Below, piece after piece: positions 23,180 through 34,626 of a stretch of 64,000 bases of DNA. The translations under genes were made by a program, and so were the position numbers. Every line of letters starts with the position of its first letter. Within the stretch, counting starts at the first letter, position 1. Source of the stretch: Xanthoparmelia taractica (taxonomy: Eukaryota > Ascomycota > Lecanoromycetes > Lecanorales > Parmeliaceae); assembly GCA_033085395.1 (NCBI GenBank), contig JANQBS010000050.1, forward strand, positions 1 to 64,000, read 5' to 3'. The notes beneath the pieces were generated by a model. It was not told the origin of the DNA, searched no databases, and worked only from the letters and a program-made list of their open reading frames with translations.

Positions 23180-25304
23180 TCACACTCCTATCTCCTCTGT
23201 GATAGAGTTGATGAATCCACACCTCTCGATCACCTTCTCCCACGCGACCGCTTTGTCTCTCTCTGATCCCCCACCTCCACCAGAAGCAGTCATCGTCGCA
23301 GCTCCGCTTCCAGCCTCCCCTCCTACGACAAACACTTTCAGTTCCTCAAGCCCTTGCTCGTCCTTGCCGAAAGCGATGGGCCAATCTTTCGATCCCTTCG
23401 CTCCCTTCGCCGCCGCTCCCGCCGTTGGATCGCCTGTCCACGCAAACGATGCGACGCTCCCGCTCAGCTGTGCCGATAGTTCCCGCTGAGCCGGACTGTT
23501 ATCCCCGCCTGCAGCGACGTCTTCATTCATCACGTAGGGTATATCGCTCAAATGCGCCACTCTCCATTCGGGCACGCCCATGTAAGCGTATATGGAGGCA
23601 AATTTGGTCTGATTCATCTCGTAGAGCCGTACGTCGTTGTTAGAGAAGAGAGAGTAGTGATACGCGAAATCAACAACGGGGCACGTGAACCAAATGTCCC
23701 TGTTCATTTGCGCTGCCCGATAGTACTGCGATGTCGCCTTCTCGTTAGGACGGACGAGGTGCGTAAAGTCGGATTCGGGGTAAAGAGAGAGAAGTCGTTC
23801 CAGGGAAGGATGGGAGAGACCAATTATGTATTGCTGAAAGGAGGCCAGGACGGAGGCGTCGGAAGTTATTGCGGGTTGGGCGTACCAGGCACCGTCGTTA
23901 GCGACCCAGGACGCTATAAGTGGGATATCTGTACCGATTTTAGATACTGCATCATTTAGGGGAACGCAGCAAGGGGAAAGACTCTTTACAAAGGCTCCTT
24001 TTCGAAGTAGTACAGAAGGGCGGTCAGAGATATAGTCACCGTCATAGCTGGGTGAGAAGAAGAGCTCGCCAAACGGGGGCCTCGCCTGTCGAGCAAGACT
24101 CACAGAGGCGTCCGTCAACTTTTCGAAAGGTATACTACGCAAGCAATTGAGTGCTTGCTGAGAATCTGGATCTGAGGTAGAGCCCACGGATCTGGCTACC
24201 TTCGCCGTATTAACTGCTACCATGCTACTCATAATGTTGAAGTTTGTTCCAGTTGCCCCGGACATCATGCTTCAAGTGATTTTCTCAGTATTATGTTTTC
24301 AGGAGAACAATGCATGGAGCGACGTACATGGCTTTCTGAAACGGAACTCCCTGCTTTCCACCATGCGATACAATATGCAAGCCGATCGAACTCGCACCGA
24401 CGCTCTGACCAACGGCGACGATCTTTTCAGGGTCTCCACCAAAGGGAGCAATATTGTCACGAACCCCTACGTTTGTTCACAAGGTTAAAACTGATATCTT
24501 GCATATAGATCTCAGTTCTTACATTGGAAGGCTGCACGTCGATCTCGGAGCCCAGCATTTGTATTTTGTACAGCTTTCAGGGCTTTACTGGTAGCGAAAC
24601 CGAATACTATAAATATGATCAACACTCAAGGAACAGCGCAATCAGAAATACCGTATACTTCCTAAGCGGTAATTTATCCCAACATAAATCACCGGCTGGC
24701 CGTTCATTTTCGCTTGTCGTACAAGGCCATCGGGTTGATAGAGCTGATCAGATGCACTTCCGAGCGAATCGCCTCCTATTCGAATAATCAGCGGCTACTT
24801 CTGCCCTTCTAAGCTTCCAATCTCTATACCTCCGTGTATCCAAACAAGAACCGGTAGTTTAGCAGATTCACGTATCGCGGAGGGCCGCGCGATTCTCAAG
24901 CTCAAGCAGTTCTCACTGATAGTGGTGATAGGACTAGTGAAAGGTAGTGGAGGTCCCCCTGTACCCTGAGGACACCAAGCACCAGCAGCCGTAGCATCGA
25001 TTATGGTGCCGCGGGGAGGGGTGAAAGTGACCGGAGGGGCAAAACGATTCGAGCCTGATGTGTCTTCCGCGTAGAAGATATTTTGGAAATGATCAATGCC
25101 GTCTACTGACTTGCCACGGTAGGAGACCCCGGTGCGGAAATTCGTGACGAGTGGTGTTGACTCAGTATCAAGTGAAAGGAGAGGGAGGGAAGACAGAGAA
25201 GGTAGCCAGGTGGAATCAAAAATCATGGCCAAAAGGATGACAGGCAAAGTAATGATGGACGCAAGGGCCAGAGGATGTTGCTGAGGACTGAGATAGGAAT
25301 ACAT
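23180..25304 (-). CDS. Type-B carboxylesterase/lipase, 634 aa, five exons
   Basis: Model: complement(join(23180..24269, 24328..24466, 24523..24606, 24659..24775, 24830..25304)), 1905 nt; all introns are 52-58 bp and keep phase. Splicing restores family motifs: oxyanion-hole WIHGGG then GSASDQLYQPDGLV, INYRLGIFGFATS, and the nucleophile elbow VGQSVGASS (Ser in GxSxG). The acidic residue is probably Asp in VANDGAWYA, and the catalytic His lies in VAHLSDIPYV. Residues about 10-30 are hydrophobic, so the protein is likely secreted or membrane-anchored. Family members hydrolyse carboxylic esters or lipids; the substrate cannot be told. Length is at the upper end of the usual 500-600 because of a glycine/alanine-rich stretch near the C-terminus. 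The gene appears intact. Confidence 0.9.
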
Positions 25305-26344
25305 CTCAATTAAATGGAGAACGTAAATCTATAGTGGCTCTAAAAGCAATATGACCATGTTTCAAATGCACAGTTTGACTGATGCGAAGAGGCTATATAA
25401 TAGAGTCCGTGTCAAATGAATTCGTGCGCATGAAATCAGGTGGATTCTTGTTACAATACGGGATATATTACTGGTTTATGTAATTAAATGTATTGTATAT
25501 AATCCCAAAATGTCCAAAGCATCCTCAGAACCGATACGAGCACATGGAGGCTACCGCGCGGAGGAGGGGCTACACTAAAATTAGCGACATTGAAGATATT
25601 TCATACGATCTCAGAGTTCTATTAGCATGCGTGGATCCTCTGGAAATCGAGTTATGAAAGAATGGCTCATATAATCTTGCAGGACAAGGTACCTTTGCTC
25701 GCCAATAATAGCCACAAAAAGTCCATCGAATATTTACTTACGAGCATCAACGCCTCATCGCTGCATTTTATAGTTTTTCGAGCGTTGTCACGGGTAGTGG
25801 GGAGTGGCTTTTCGTTTATTTCATCTTGCCAAGGCATGAGAGGGGATCTTACTGCTACCTTTGTAGTTCTAGTATCAGAGCAAGACTTGCAATGCTTCCT
25901 GGGAAACAAAGTGGGGTCTATCTGGTCAATGATACGGAAACATCAAATAGCCTCTGTGATACCCGCGTGAAAGACATCGCCTGTAACTAAGACTAGATAA
26001 GAGATGTCCGTAATTCGTTACAGCCAACAACGCGGAAAGTCTGCTATCGTGTCGAGTTCAAGTCCATGATCTTCCTAGTTCCATGGCGCTCTCACAAACA
26101 AGAACAACAAACACCACACAGGGCTCAAAAACATGTTGGGTATTGATAACAGTCAGAATCAAATCATGAAGTAACGTCCAAGTTTCTCGGAAGTAATTGG
26201 CCAGCAAGGATACTCCAGATGGAGCTTCCGTCAGTTCTTTATTGACATAAGAGAAGCCCAAAATCAGAATTGGGTCGGGCCTAGCTGAACTGACTGTCAT
26301 TGCCGGATTCACTACGTGCGACCGAGGGCAGGGAAAGTAGTCAA
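25305..26344. other. Intergenic region
   Basis: Upstream region of the carboxylesterase and downstream region of the retropepsin-like gene. Only short frames without recognisable motifs (for example 26058-26312, minus strand). Confidence 0.5.
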
Positions 26345-27788
26345 TTATCGGTAGGTTCGTGCTGTTGGGACGCTGGGAACCACTGGCATCCGATGTTGGG
26401 GTGATGCCCTCTCTATATTGGGTGGCGCTGCGTTCGAACCCTGAGCAGGCATCGAGGCGCGTTCACTCTCATAGCGTTCTCTACGAGCCAGCTCCAACTG
26501 TTCTTCAATCGCGCTTGCATTGGTCCCGAAGTCGTACTTGTAATTCCACATATTGCGACGCTGCTGCTCCTGGATGCGGGCGTTATCGCTGTGAAGGTCA
26601 TTGCGATTAGGTTCGCCACCTGATAGCCAGGAATTAGTAAATATCGCCTCAATTCCGGCCGTATAAACGAACCTTTAGCTAGCAGAGATGCAGTTTTATC
26701 CTTTAACCTACTGTGGAGTCTCTGCCAGGAGTTCATGAAGTCGAAAGGAGCTAATTCGTATGAGTCATCGCCGTCGTCGCCGTCCAATGCTGCATCCAAA
26801 AGGACGGATGCTGAGTGTTTTACAGAGACGTTTTGCTCCGTCAGAATCTTCTCACCAATAATAACATCTGAGCAGCAATGTTCGAGAATCTCGAAAGTCA
26901 CCGGAATCCGTACACCGTTGGCGAATGTCCAATAGGTTTCAACCTGACCTACTGTCTTGTCATAGGTGCCGTCCGCAAACTGGAGGTAGCTACAGTGCTT
27001 TTGCCCTATCTTAAGGTCGAAGCCTTGGTTGACCGCGCAATGAAGACTCATGATGTTCCTGTCCGCCCCACTATCGGGACTCGCCGAAACCGAGTGTTTG
27101 TCGGCCAGAGTACCCTCCAGTCGCTGACATTTCTCACCCAGAAAGTTGAAATGCAGAACATTGTTGACTACCGAGAAAAGGCACCTCGTCAGACGATGAT
27201 AGAATTTAGTCAAGGTCTTCGTCGCTGTCAGAAACCCATTGCCCAAGATCAAATCATATGTGCAGCACGAAATGACATGACAGACGATCGAGAACGTCTC
27301 CTTCGGGTTTTCGGCAAATGCCCATAGAAGAGACACAGTCCTTGATCGATACGTCAGTCTAAGTATCACCGCTGCAGGCCACGAGGTCTAGACTTACCCA
27401 TAGATTGGAGCTTCCTTGAACTGCCAATCTCAAACATAGAAGGTGAACTTTCGATGGTCAAATTTAGCTTTTTAGCATACGATTCCGACATGACGTTCTT
27501 TCTTGATCCCGTGTTGGCCATGGCTGCTGTATTGAAGCCCTTTGCAAAGCCAATCAGCCCCTGCTTGGCCCTAAGTAGCTTAGCGGCTTGCCTGGGACCA
27601 TTGGACGTCGTCCTGGGTTCTACTACAGCACCTGGCTCCACCATAGAATTTGCAGGTTGGCAGACAAGCTGAATGTTTCTATCGATAAATCCCAGAAGGA
27701 TTTCAATTCTGGGAAAAAGGCCGACAACACCGATATAGTCGGCTGCCGGGTCGGCAATTGCTCGATGTTTGTCTGTAATCAGACGCAT
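26345..27788 (-). pseudogene. Two-domain retropepsin-like protein gene with a frame break
   Basis: Model: exons 27788..27398, 27340..26673 and 26619..26345 (minus). Intron 26620-26672 is clean (GTTCGT, TACTAAT branch, TATCAG). Intron 27341-27397 also has ideal signals (GTAAGT, CTGAC, CAAG), but the flanking frames differ by one base; one extra G in the GGG at 27397-27399 would join them. The first domain has MANTGSRKNVMSE, where the catalytic Asp of the usual DTGS is Asn, and ends with YDLILGNGFL. The second domain has PDSGADRNIMS, LQFADGTYDKT and DVIIGEKIL, so its Asp is kept. A charged coiled-coil-like segment (EEQLELARRERYESERA) and a proline-rich tail follow. Such domains belong to pepsin/retropepsin-like fungal proteins, often not transposon-borne. 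The start codon is uncertain. Confidence 0.65.
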
Positions 27789-28225
27789 CGGTATGCACTA
27801 TCAGCCATTGTCCATCAATCCTAGGCTTAATGGCGGCACTTACGCATAATCTGAAACAAACAATAGGCTTCAATGCGATGAAGGGCAACAGGGTGTCGAG
27901 GATTCATTGCACGATCTCAGTTCTCAAATGAAGTTGAGTACGGTCAGATCCCCAAGCTTGCCCACAGCAATCGAGCAAAGTCAGGTGCCCTAGATGAACG
28001 ACGCTAGCAGAGGAATGGTACTACCCGTTCACACACCGGACAGCATGCGTGCTATAATATCAATCGGCAAGTGCAGTAGAGGTGAAAGTCAGACGGTTGA
28101 CTGGTATGCAATACTGTCGAGACTCGAGCACTTAGACCGCTGGTCCAGCTGTGAAAGTGAACATGTTACTCGACAGGTAAGATATGAAGATATGAGACAT
28201 TGAGCAAAGTTGAAAGAAAGAAAGG

Positions 28226-28476
28226 ATGGGTCTCAACCTACGAGTTGGGATGATTGTGCTTTTAACCTCGCTCTTTGCTCTTGTTGTTGGATTACTTACG
28301 AATGCACAGAGAGCCGAGATATTTGGGGCTACGGCTGCGTGAGTTTCCCCTGTAGAATTTCCTGGACTAACGCAGTCTTCGGGAATAAAGCGTTACTAAC
28401 GAAAGTTGTTTGCTGCAGGTACGCAGCTGTACTAGTTGTGTTTGTAAGCAATAATTTCGGAAGCTGCACAAAATGA
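28226..28476 (+). CDS. C-terminal remnant of a DUF6594-like membrane protein, 56 aa
   Basis: Model: join(28226..28338, 28419..28476). The intron (80 bp; GTGAGT, TTACTAAC branch, CTGCAG) is textbook and keeps phase. The product has a hydrophobic segment (MIVLLTSLFALVVGLL), then TNAQRAEIFGATAAYAA and LVVFVSNN. This is the typical end of fungal DUF6594 proteins, where two membrane helices flank an AxxAEIFGATAAYAAVLVVF signature. The large soluble N-terminal part is missing: upstream (27994-28203) only an unrelated-looking frame is found. It is therefore most likely the 3' stub of a lost gene, though a 56-residue product could still be made. Confidence 0.55.
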
Positions 28477-29395
28477 ACAATAATAGCTAGCCTACGAAAT
28501 GTAAAGAACTAATAATTGTATTGGGCGGCGCGATCCTCCATGGGACGGCCAAGCGAGAAATATGTTGTATGGGTCTGAGATGCCGACCCTCCAAGCACGA
28601 AGCACTCTTGCCGATTCCAGCACCACTCAATTAGTGACAGAAGTCCATGAAACGCAAGATCTCGGTACATTGATAAACCCCATTTAAGCCCCAACATGAT
28701 CATCATGGCCTTATGGTCCAAGGCAAGTCTTTCGAGAACGTGAGAGCGTACTTATATCCAAAAAGAAGAGTGCTCTGGGCATATGAGGAAGGAGTAAGGA
28801 AATCCAGCAGTAAATCACATGATCTTGAAACCCAACCTCTGCACATACCCACTAAATGTCGAGTAACCAAGCACCAAGTGATGTCCATATCGTTTGCGAC
28901 TGGATCACGGGCCTATTTGAGTATTAAGGGGGGCACTAAATCGTGGACTTATCCAGACCCAAATGCTTTAGAGTATCACAATTTTCAGTCTAGATGTAAT
29001 GAATGTAAGGGAATCGTTTTCAGACTCTCTCCCTCTATGACTGCGATTCGTGAGCACTGGGTTCCAGGGGTGGGTTATCCTTGGTCATTGTTAGTTGGGC
29101 GGCGGTAAAGCAATGAATCTTTTCTTCAGTCGGGGTGCTTTGGTCCCGCTTGGCCACTGTTAACAAATTCCAATCAGTTCTATTTTATCCATGCATCTTA
29201 CAGACATGAGCTAGATCGTGCCCAGTGAAATCCCCGACGTCAGAGCTACGGGTATGCCTCTTTCGCCTAGAGACCGACTCAAAATACATTTGGTATCATA
29301 AATCCATACGTCTGTCGTCCTCACTCCATGCGCCAAGCTCGCTGATGCGTTAACCCACCAAACTCCATGCGCGATGCCTAGGGTGCGTGATTCCA
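28477..29395. other. Intergenic region
   Basis: Contains a 131-codon open frame at 28713-29108 (plus) overlapped on the other strand. No family motif, splice signal or compositional support was found, so it is not called as a gene. Confidence 0.4.
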
Positions 29396-31526
29396 TCATT
29401 GCTCAGAACGCTCCACGACCTCTGTTGCCTTTTCAGCCGTGACGTCTTCCTTCTCGCGCTCGTCGTGGCCTTCCTCTTTCGCAAATTCGGGATCGTCAAG
29501 GGTATCACCTTCATCCATTGCGTCGTTGCCCGTGTCGTCTACCACGTGCGCCGGTACGGTTGGATTAGCAGCGACGGCTGGGGGTGAGTCGGGGGGAGTC
29601 GCCTCTTGTGGTCCAGCTGCTGGTCCAACCCCATTAGCTACTGGCTCATCAGGCATATCGACGTCTTCGTCTTCTTCCCGGTCGCCTGAAGATAGAGAAT
29701 CTTCACGCGGCCCATCGAAGGTTTCGGTTTCGCTTTCATCGCTGCGGGGTCCTTCCGCATCTGATGCAGTATGCGAGCGCACTCCGTTTGCACTACCAAT
29801 GCGGCTGCGACCACTTCGTGCAGAAACAGCTCCGCTCATGTCTTTATCATCTGCTGCAGCCATCGGGTTTTGATAGTCCATCATGTTTCGCCGCCGTTTA
29901 TTTGCGTTAGGCTGCCTTTGGACGCCGTTGGCCTCGTTCTCGTCCTCGTCTTCACTATCACTGAGTTCGCCGTCCTTCTCGATGTATTTATCCCACCGGC
30001 GCTTGGTATACCTCGAGTCGGGATTCTCATCCTCGTCAAGATCGTCGAGCTCAGCATCGGCTTCATCATTCATGCCCTCGGCATCACGTGGCACATCGGT
30101 CATTTGAACCGAGGGTGCGAAGGTTGTGCGTTTGAGATTTTCGATGACTTGGACTTTAATCTTCTGAAGGTACTCCATAGAGTTAGCATTATCCATATTC
30201 GACGGCTTGACGTCCAATTCATAATCTGGTGCGTAGTACTAAGGTGACAGTCAGCAGTAGGTCGACAACTTCGTAGTTCTTTTAGCCTACTTCGTAATAG
30301 TCGTTGAATGGCAACTCAGGCCCCATCTTCTGTCCCACAAGGAGACCTGTCTCGTAGGCCCACGTACGGGAGACATTTCTCATTGTGTAACCTCCTCCGC
30401 CGAGCACCAAAACCGGGAGATTGAAGCTCTTGACGTAATTCACACAGTTTGCGTGACCCGCCATGCTAAGATTGAAGCATCCGAGTCGGTCCCCTGATAA
30501 GCTGTCCCCGCCGCATTGTAATACAATTGCCTCTGGTCTGTAATACTCCATAACGTTCTTGATGACAGGCTCGAAGATGGCTTTGTAAGATTTATCGTCG
30601 ATACCGTCTCGCAAAGGGAAATTGACAGAGTAGTTCTTTCCCTGGCCAACGCCAATATCGCGCAGTTCTCCAGTCCCTGGGAAATACTCGCCATACTTAT
30701 GAAAGGAGACGGTCATGACTCTATCGGTCGTGTAGAATGCTTCTTCGACACCATCGCCATGGTGGACATCAATGTCAATGTAGAGGACGCGCTGGTTATA
30801 ACGGAGAAGTTCGAGGATACCGAGGACAATGTCTGCAATCAGAAAAAGCTTAGCATGCATCCTACAAAACTGGAAAGGATTGCTATACCATTTATATAGC
30901 AAAACCCGCTAGCCTCGCTCTTTTTCGCGTGATGGAGACCACCTGCCCAGTTGACCGCAACGTCACATTTGCCGCGATTAAGCCTTGCAGCTCCCTCCAT
31001 ACTGCCCCCTGCACTGATGCCGCAAAATTCGAAAAGGCCGTCAAAGACTGGGCAATCGTCGCCCACGTTGAAACGCCCTTGCTCTTTTTGGTAAGCCTCC
31101 ATATTGTCAGGTGTTACTTTCTTGAGGAATTCGACGTATTCATCTGTATGAAACTGGGTCATTTCGAGATTGCTAGCTGGTTTAGCACGCTATGAAGCAA
31201 GTCAGCAAGCTAGGAATCTTGGTAACTGCACTAGGGTTCATTATGATCATGGTGTTCGTGGTAAAGAAGCGCAGTGCCGCAGGTGTTCGCGACAGATGGG
31301 GAGAGGAATGCGCAACGAATTTTTGGCTTACATAGATTTCCATCTTCTTGTACAAGCCATAATTCATAATCAAACTATGAGCCATCCGAATCCGGTGCGG
31401 TTTCATGGGATGCCCTGCAACATAGGCATAATTGCCCACGTCCGAATCGTAAAAGTATGCAACGGTCTTCTTATCGGCACCAGTTGGTACCGTGAGCTCC
31501 TTATCCACAGTGGCAAAGGACGTCAT
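29396..31526 (-). CDS. rpdA: Class I histone deacetylase RPD3/RpdA, 626 aa
   Basis: Model: complement(join(29396..30238, 30291..30832, 30889..31189, 31332..31526)), 1881 nt. Introns are 52, 56 and 142 bp, all in phase. It removes acetyl groups from histone lysines in nuclear Sin3/Rpd3-type co-repressor complexes. Class I motifs are complete: [33 protein letters not shown] (tandem active-site His), [16 protein letters not shown] (zinc Asp/His), [15 protein letters not shown] and [19 protein letters not shown]. After the catalytic domain (about 400 residues) comes a long charged tail of over 200 residues with [20 protein letters not shown] and then Ser/Asp/Glu-rich sequence. Filamentous-fungal RpdA enzymes are known for such an extended acidic C-terminus, which yeast Rpd3 lacks. 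Shares its promoter region with rpn11. Confidence 0.97.
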
Positions 31527-31825
31527 GGCTGATGATGTATTTGCCGCGGGCTTGGTTTGTCAAGGAAACAGTTCTGTGAGAGGTGTAATAGGTGAGAGAG
31601 AAGAAAGTCGAGCAATGAAAGCGAGCATAGGACTAGTGATAGGGCTGACGGAATGTCGGTGGTTGGGTTTTCCCGGCCAAGATAGACTCTAGCCTAATTT
31701 TGCGGAGCTGCAATGAGCGCGCAAGGTATCACCAAGTCTCAACACGTACAGTACCTAGAGAACGGGATAAGCACCGAAACTTTCAATACAGGAATTAAAA
31801 TCACAACTGTTGACAAAACATCACC
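31527..31825. promoter_or_regulatory. Divergent promoter region between rpdA and rpn11
   Basis: The two start codons lie 299 bp apart in opposite directions, so promoter elements for both genes must sit here or overlap the 5' untranslated regions. No individual site is claimed. Confidence 0.6.
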
Positions 31826-33045
31826 ATGGAACGCCTTAACAGCTTGATGCGAGGGAGCATGATAGGTGGGAGTTCAGCGCCTCCAGGTGCGGTAAGTGAG
31901 CTCAAGTCTGAGAATATTATCGATCATCAGGCCGCAAATATTTCACGAGCGTACAGGAGTCCGAGAGCAATATACTGACTTGCTCCTAATACAGGACTCC
32001 AATCTGGTCGACAACTCCGAGACTGTCTATATATCCTCCCTAGCGCTTCTCAAGATGTTAAGGCATGGCCGAGCCGGTGTACCTATGGAAGTCATGGGGC
32101 TGATGTTGGGTGAATTTGTGGATGACTATACCGTGCGCGTTGTTGACGTATTTGCTATGCCCCAAAGTGGAACTGGAGTAAGCGTTGAAGCTGTGGACCC
32201 TGTCTTTCAAACTAAGATGATGGACATGCTACGGCAAACTGGAAGGTACTTAGAACGTTGTGAGTAACGGTGGAGCTTCCAAGCTGACCAGGGCGTAGAC
32301 CAGAGACTGTCGTGGGGTGGTACCACTCACATCCTGGGTTTGGCTGCTGGTTATCTTCCGTCGATATCAACACCCAACAATCTTTCGAGCAGCTTACTCC
32401 GCGAGCCGTGGCCGTTGTGGTCGATCCCATACAATCAGTCAAAGGCAAGGTTGTCATCGACGCCTTCCGATTAATCAATCCTCAGACCCTCATGATGGGC
32501 CACGAACCCCGACAAACGACATCAAATCTCGGTCATTTGAACAAGCCATCAATACAAGCGCTCATCCACGGTCTTAATAGACATTACTACAGCATAGGTA
32601 TCAACTACAGAAAGACTGGTTTGGAGGAGAACATGTTGATGAACTTGCACAAGCATGTCTGGACAGAAGCGTTACAGATGGACGATTTCCGGGAAGAAGG
32701 CGGAAAGAACCAAGACAAATTGAAGAGGCTGGTTGGGCTTGCGGAGGGCTACGAGAAGCGTGTGAAGGAGGAAACAGAGCTCACGAAGGATCAATTAAAG
32801 ACGAGATACGTCGGCAAAGTTGATCCCAAAAAGCGTATATGAACCTCACCTTTACCAAAGCGGCTACCATACTAATAATGCTTGCAGATTTGGAAGACGT
32901 TGGTCAGCAACTGATCGAAGACAACATCGTGTCAGTGTCAAGGCAAATGATAGACAAAGAAGCTTCAGTGGCAAAGACGAACGGAGCTAATGGTCATCAA
33001 GATGGTCACCAGAATGGAAACATGGATGTGGATGAGGAACTATGA
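31826..33045 (+). CDS. rpn11: 26S proteasome lid deubiquitinase RPN11, 336 aa
   Basis: Model: join(31826..31891, 31995..32245, 32299..32834, 32888..33045), 1011 nt; introns 103, 53 and 53 bp. RPN11 is the JAMM metalloprotease of the 19S lid that cuts ubiquitin chains off substrates as they enter the proteasome. The catalytic motif is complete: [12 protein letters not shown] (Glu) and [16 protein letters not shown] (His-x-His and Asp zinc ligands). Splicing gives DPKKHLEDV at the last junction, which matches the conserved family sequence and supports that intron. The C-terminal helix region is followed by a short Asn/Gly/His-rich tail ending in DVDEEL. Length is close to the usual 310 residues plus this tail. 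Confidence 0.97.
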
Positions 33046-33137
33046 GGCAGTGTCCTCTCCACTTTAGACATCACATATTCACATCATAGATAGCGATGGC
33101 GTTTGGACCATTGTGTGTAGCATAGCGTCATCTTCAG

Positions 33138-33893
33138 TCAACCCAGTTCTCTAGGGTAGTTGAGTCTTCTCCGTGCTCTAGGTATTGAAAATTCTTGATC
33201 CTCATCATCCTCTTCTCTCCCACCAACCTCTGAAACCCTCACTCCAGCATGCCTCGCAACTTCAAGCAGCCTCTTAACCAACGGACCCTCTCTTTTCACA
33301 GATGGCCATCCATCTAACTCAACCTGCATAACTGAGGGAAGACGCCGCAGCACATCATCAAGAAGACTCCCAGAAAAGCCCGTAAAGAAGTCCCTATCAA
33401 TCCTAAAGCCATTGAAGATCTCATGACTTGGATCGCATTCCACAAAGATCTTCACAGTCCTCACAGCCTCCATTTCTTCCAGCCCCAGACTCTCATCCAC
33501 CCGCCATGACCGAGGCGGATTATTCCAACCGGGTCCCAGCCGCAGTTCCAGCGATGTCAGAGCCGCACGGTATCGTGCCGGCAATCTCGCAATCAGCGGT
33601 CGCACTTTGTGCCCGAAGAAGCGATGGTTCGTAGGAAAGATGCGGAAGGTGTGGCCGCCGTAGTATACAGAGTAGGCTTCTTCGTGTAGACGGTGGGAGG
33701 TGAGGAAGATGTTGAGGCGGTGGCAAGCGGAGACATGGTTTTTGGGGTTGAGGTCAATGATTTGGTCGCTTGCGAGGGCGGAGCTGAGGATTTTGGAGCG
33801 TAGTTCGTGGGGGAGATCGAAGAAGCGGAAGGGTTGGGGAGGATCGGGCTGAGGAGCTATGCTCGTGTCAGCCAATGTCGATAGCGAGGACAT
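33138..33893 (-). CDS. F-box-like protein, 251 aa
   Basis: Single exon. Residues about 22-50 read FFDLPHELRSKILSSAL, an F-box-like start of the LPxELRxxI kind common in Pezizomycotina. It is followed by a conserved-looking block with LTSHRLHEEAYSVYY and FRIFPTNHRFF, typical of fungal F-box proteins that check whether a stranger residue segment ends an extended transcript of helices. The C-terminus is charged (EEDDEDQ, then RRRL). F-box proteins recruit targets to SCF ubiquitin ligases; whether this short form does so is unknown. It ends 93 bp from the rpn11 stop, tail to tail. Confidence 0.65.
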   Translation of the reverse strand: MSSLSTLADTSIAPQPDPPQPFRFFDLPHELRSKILSSALASDQIIDLNPKNHVSACHRLNIFLTSHRLHEEAYSVYYGGHTFRIFPTNHRFFGHKVRPLIARLPARYRAALTSLELRLGPGWNNPPRSWRVDESLGLEEMEAVRTVKIFVECDPSHEIFNGFRIDRDFFTGFSGSLLDDVLRRLPSVMQVELDGWPSVKREGPLVKRLLEVARHAGVRVSEVGGREEDDEDQEFSIPRARRRLNYPRELG

Positions 33894-34626
33894 TGATGTA
33901 TCCAGCGTGGCTCCGCTGGCTCCGAGGTAGTCGCTTGCTAGAACTACGCTAGCGCGAATGTTTGGTATTCCTCCGCCAAAGGAAGCAACACCACTGAATA
34001 CGATCCAGCAGACCAGGGAATGTGTCCGCCATTGTAATGCGGCCTAAGGGGCTCTACATTCGACGACGATACATGTAGTTAAGCTAGCTAAGGAGTGGGA
34101 ACTGGTTGAGCCTCGACGCCGGTGAAAGCCCCAGTATATGAAGCATCATCATTATCATCATCATCATCATCATCGACCCAACAGAGCATGTCAGCCTCCA
34201 AGCCTGATGATGAAACCTTCGAAAGGTCAACCCGTCAATCAACGTGCGGCTGTAGGGGTAGTCAGGGGGACCCACTTTGTGTTCAAGTCACCAGATAAAC
34301 ACCGAGCATCTCCTTGAGGAAAGAGTTCGTCAGTCCCAACTGGTCCAACGGGATCGGTCTTGCGCCATCCTGCAGAATGGCTCTAGTATCGTGGTTCTAA
34401 GAGCGAACAAGAATTGACTCGTCTTGCATACATCGGCTACTCTATAGCTGAAATGATGCGGAGACATGCAAGTCTACTCTGGCTGATTCGAGCGGCGCCC
34501 CTGTCGTTTAAAGAACCAGCTGTCTTCCAAGAGATCGCTACTTGAGCAAGTATCCCTACTTATCCCTTCGCTTCACAATCTTCGTTGATAACCTTATGAG
34601 TCCCATCTTCCAGTGTGCATTAAACC
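33894..34626. other. Intergenic region with ATC microsatellite
   Basis: No gene seen; contains an ATC trinucleotide tract at about 34144-34177. Confidence 0.5.
34144..34177. repeat. (ATC)n microsatellite
   Basis: About eleven ATC units with one ATT interruption. Confidence 0.85.

Noticed and set aside
28713..29108. 131-codon plus-strand frame
   Set aside because: No recognisable domain, no signal peptide and no support from composition; likely chance.
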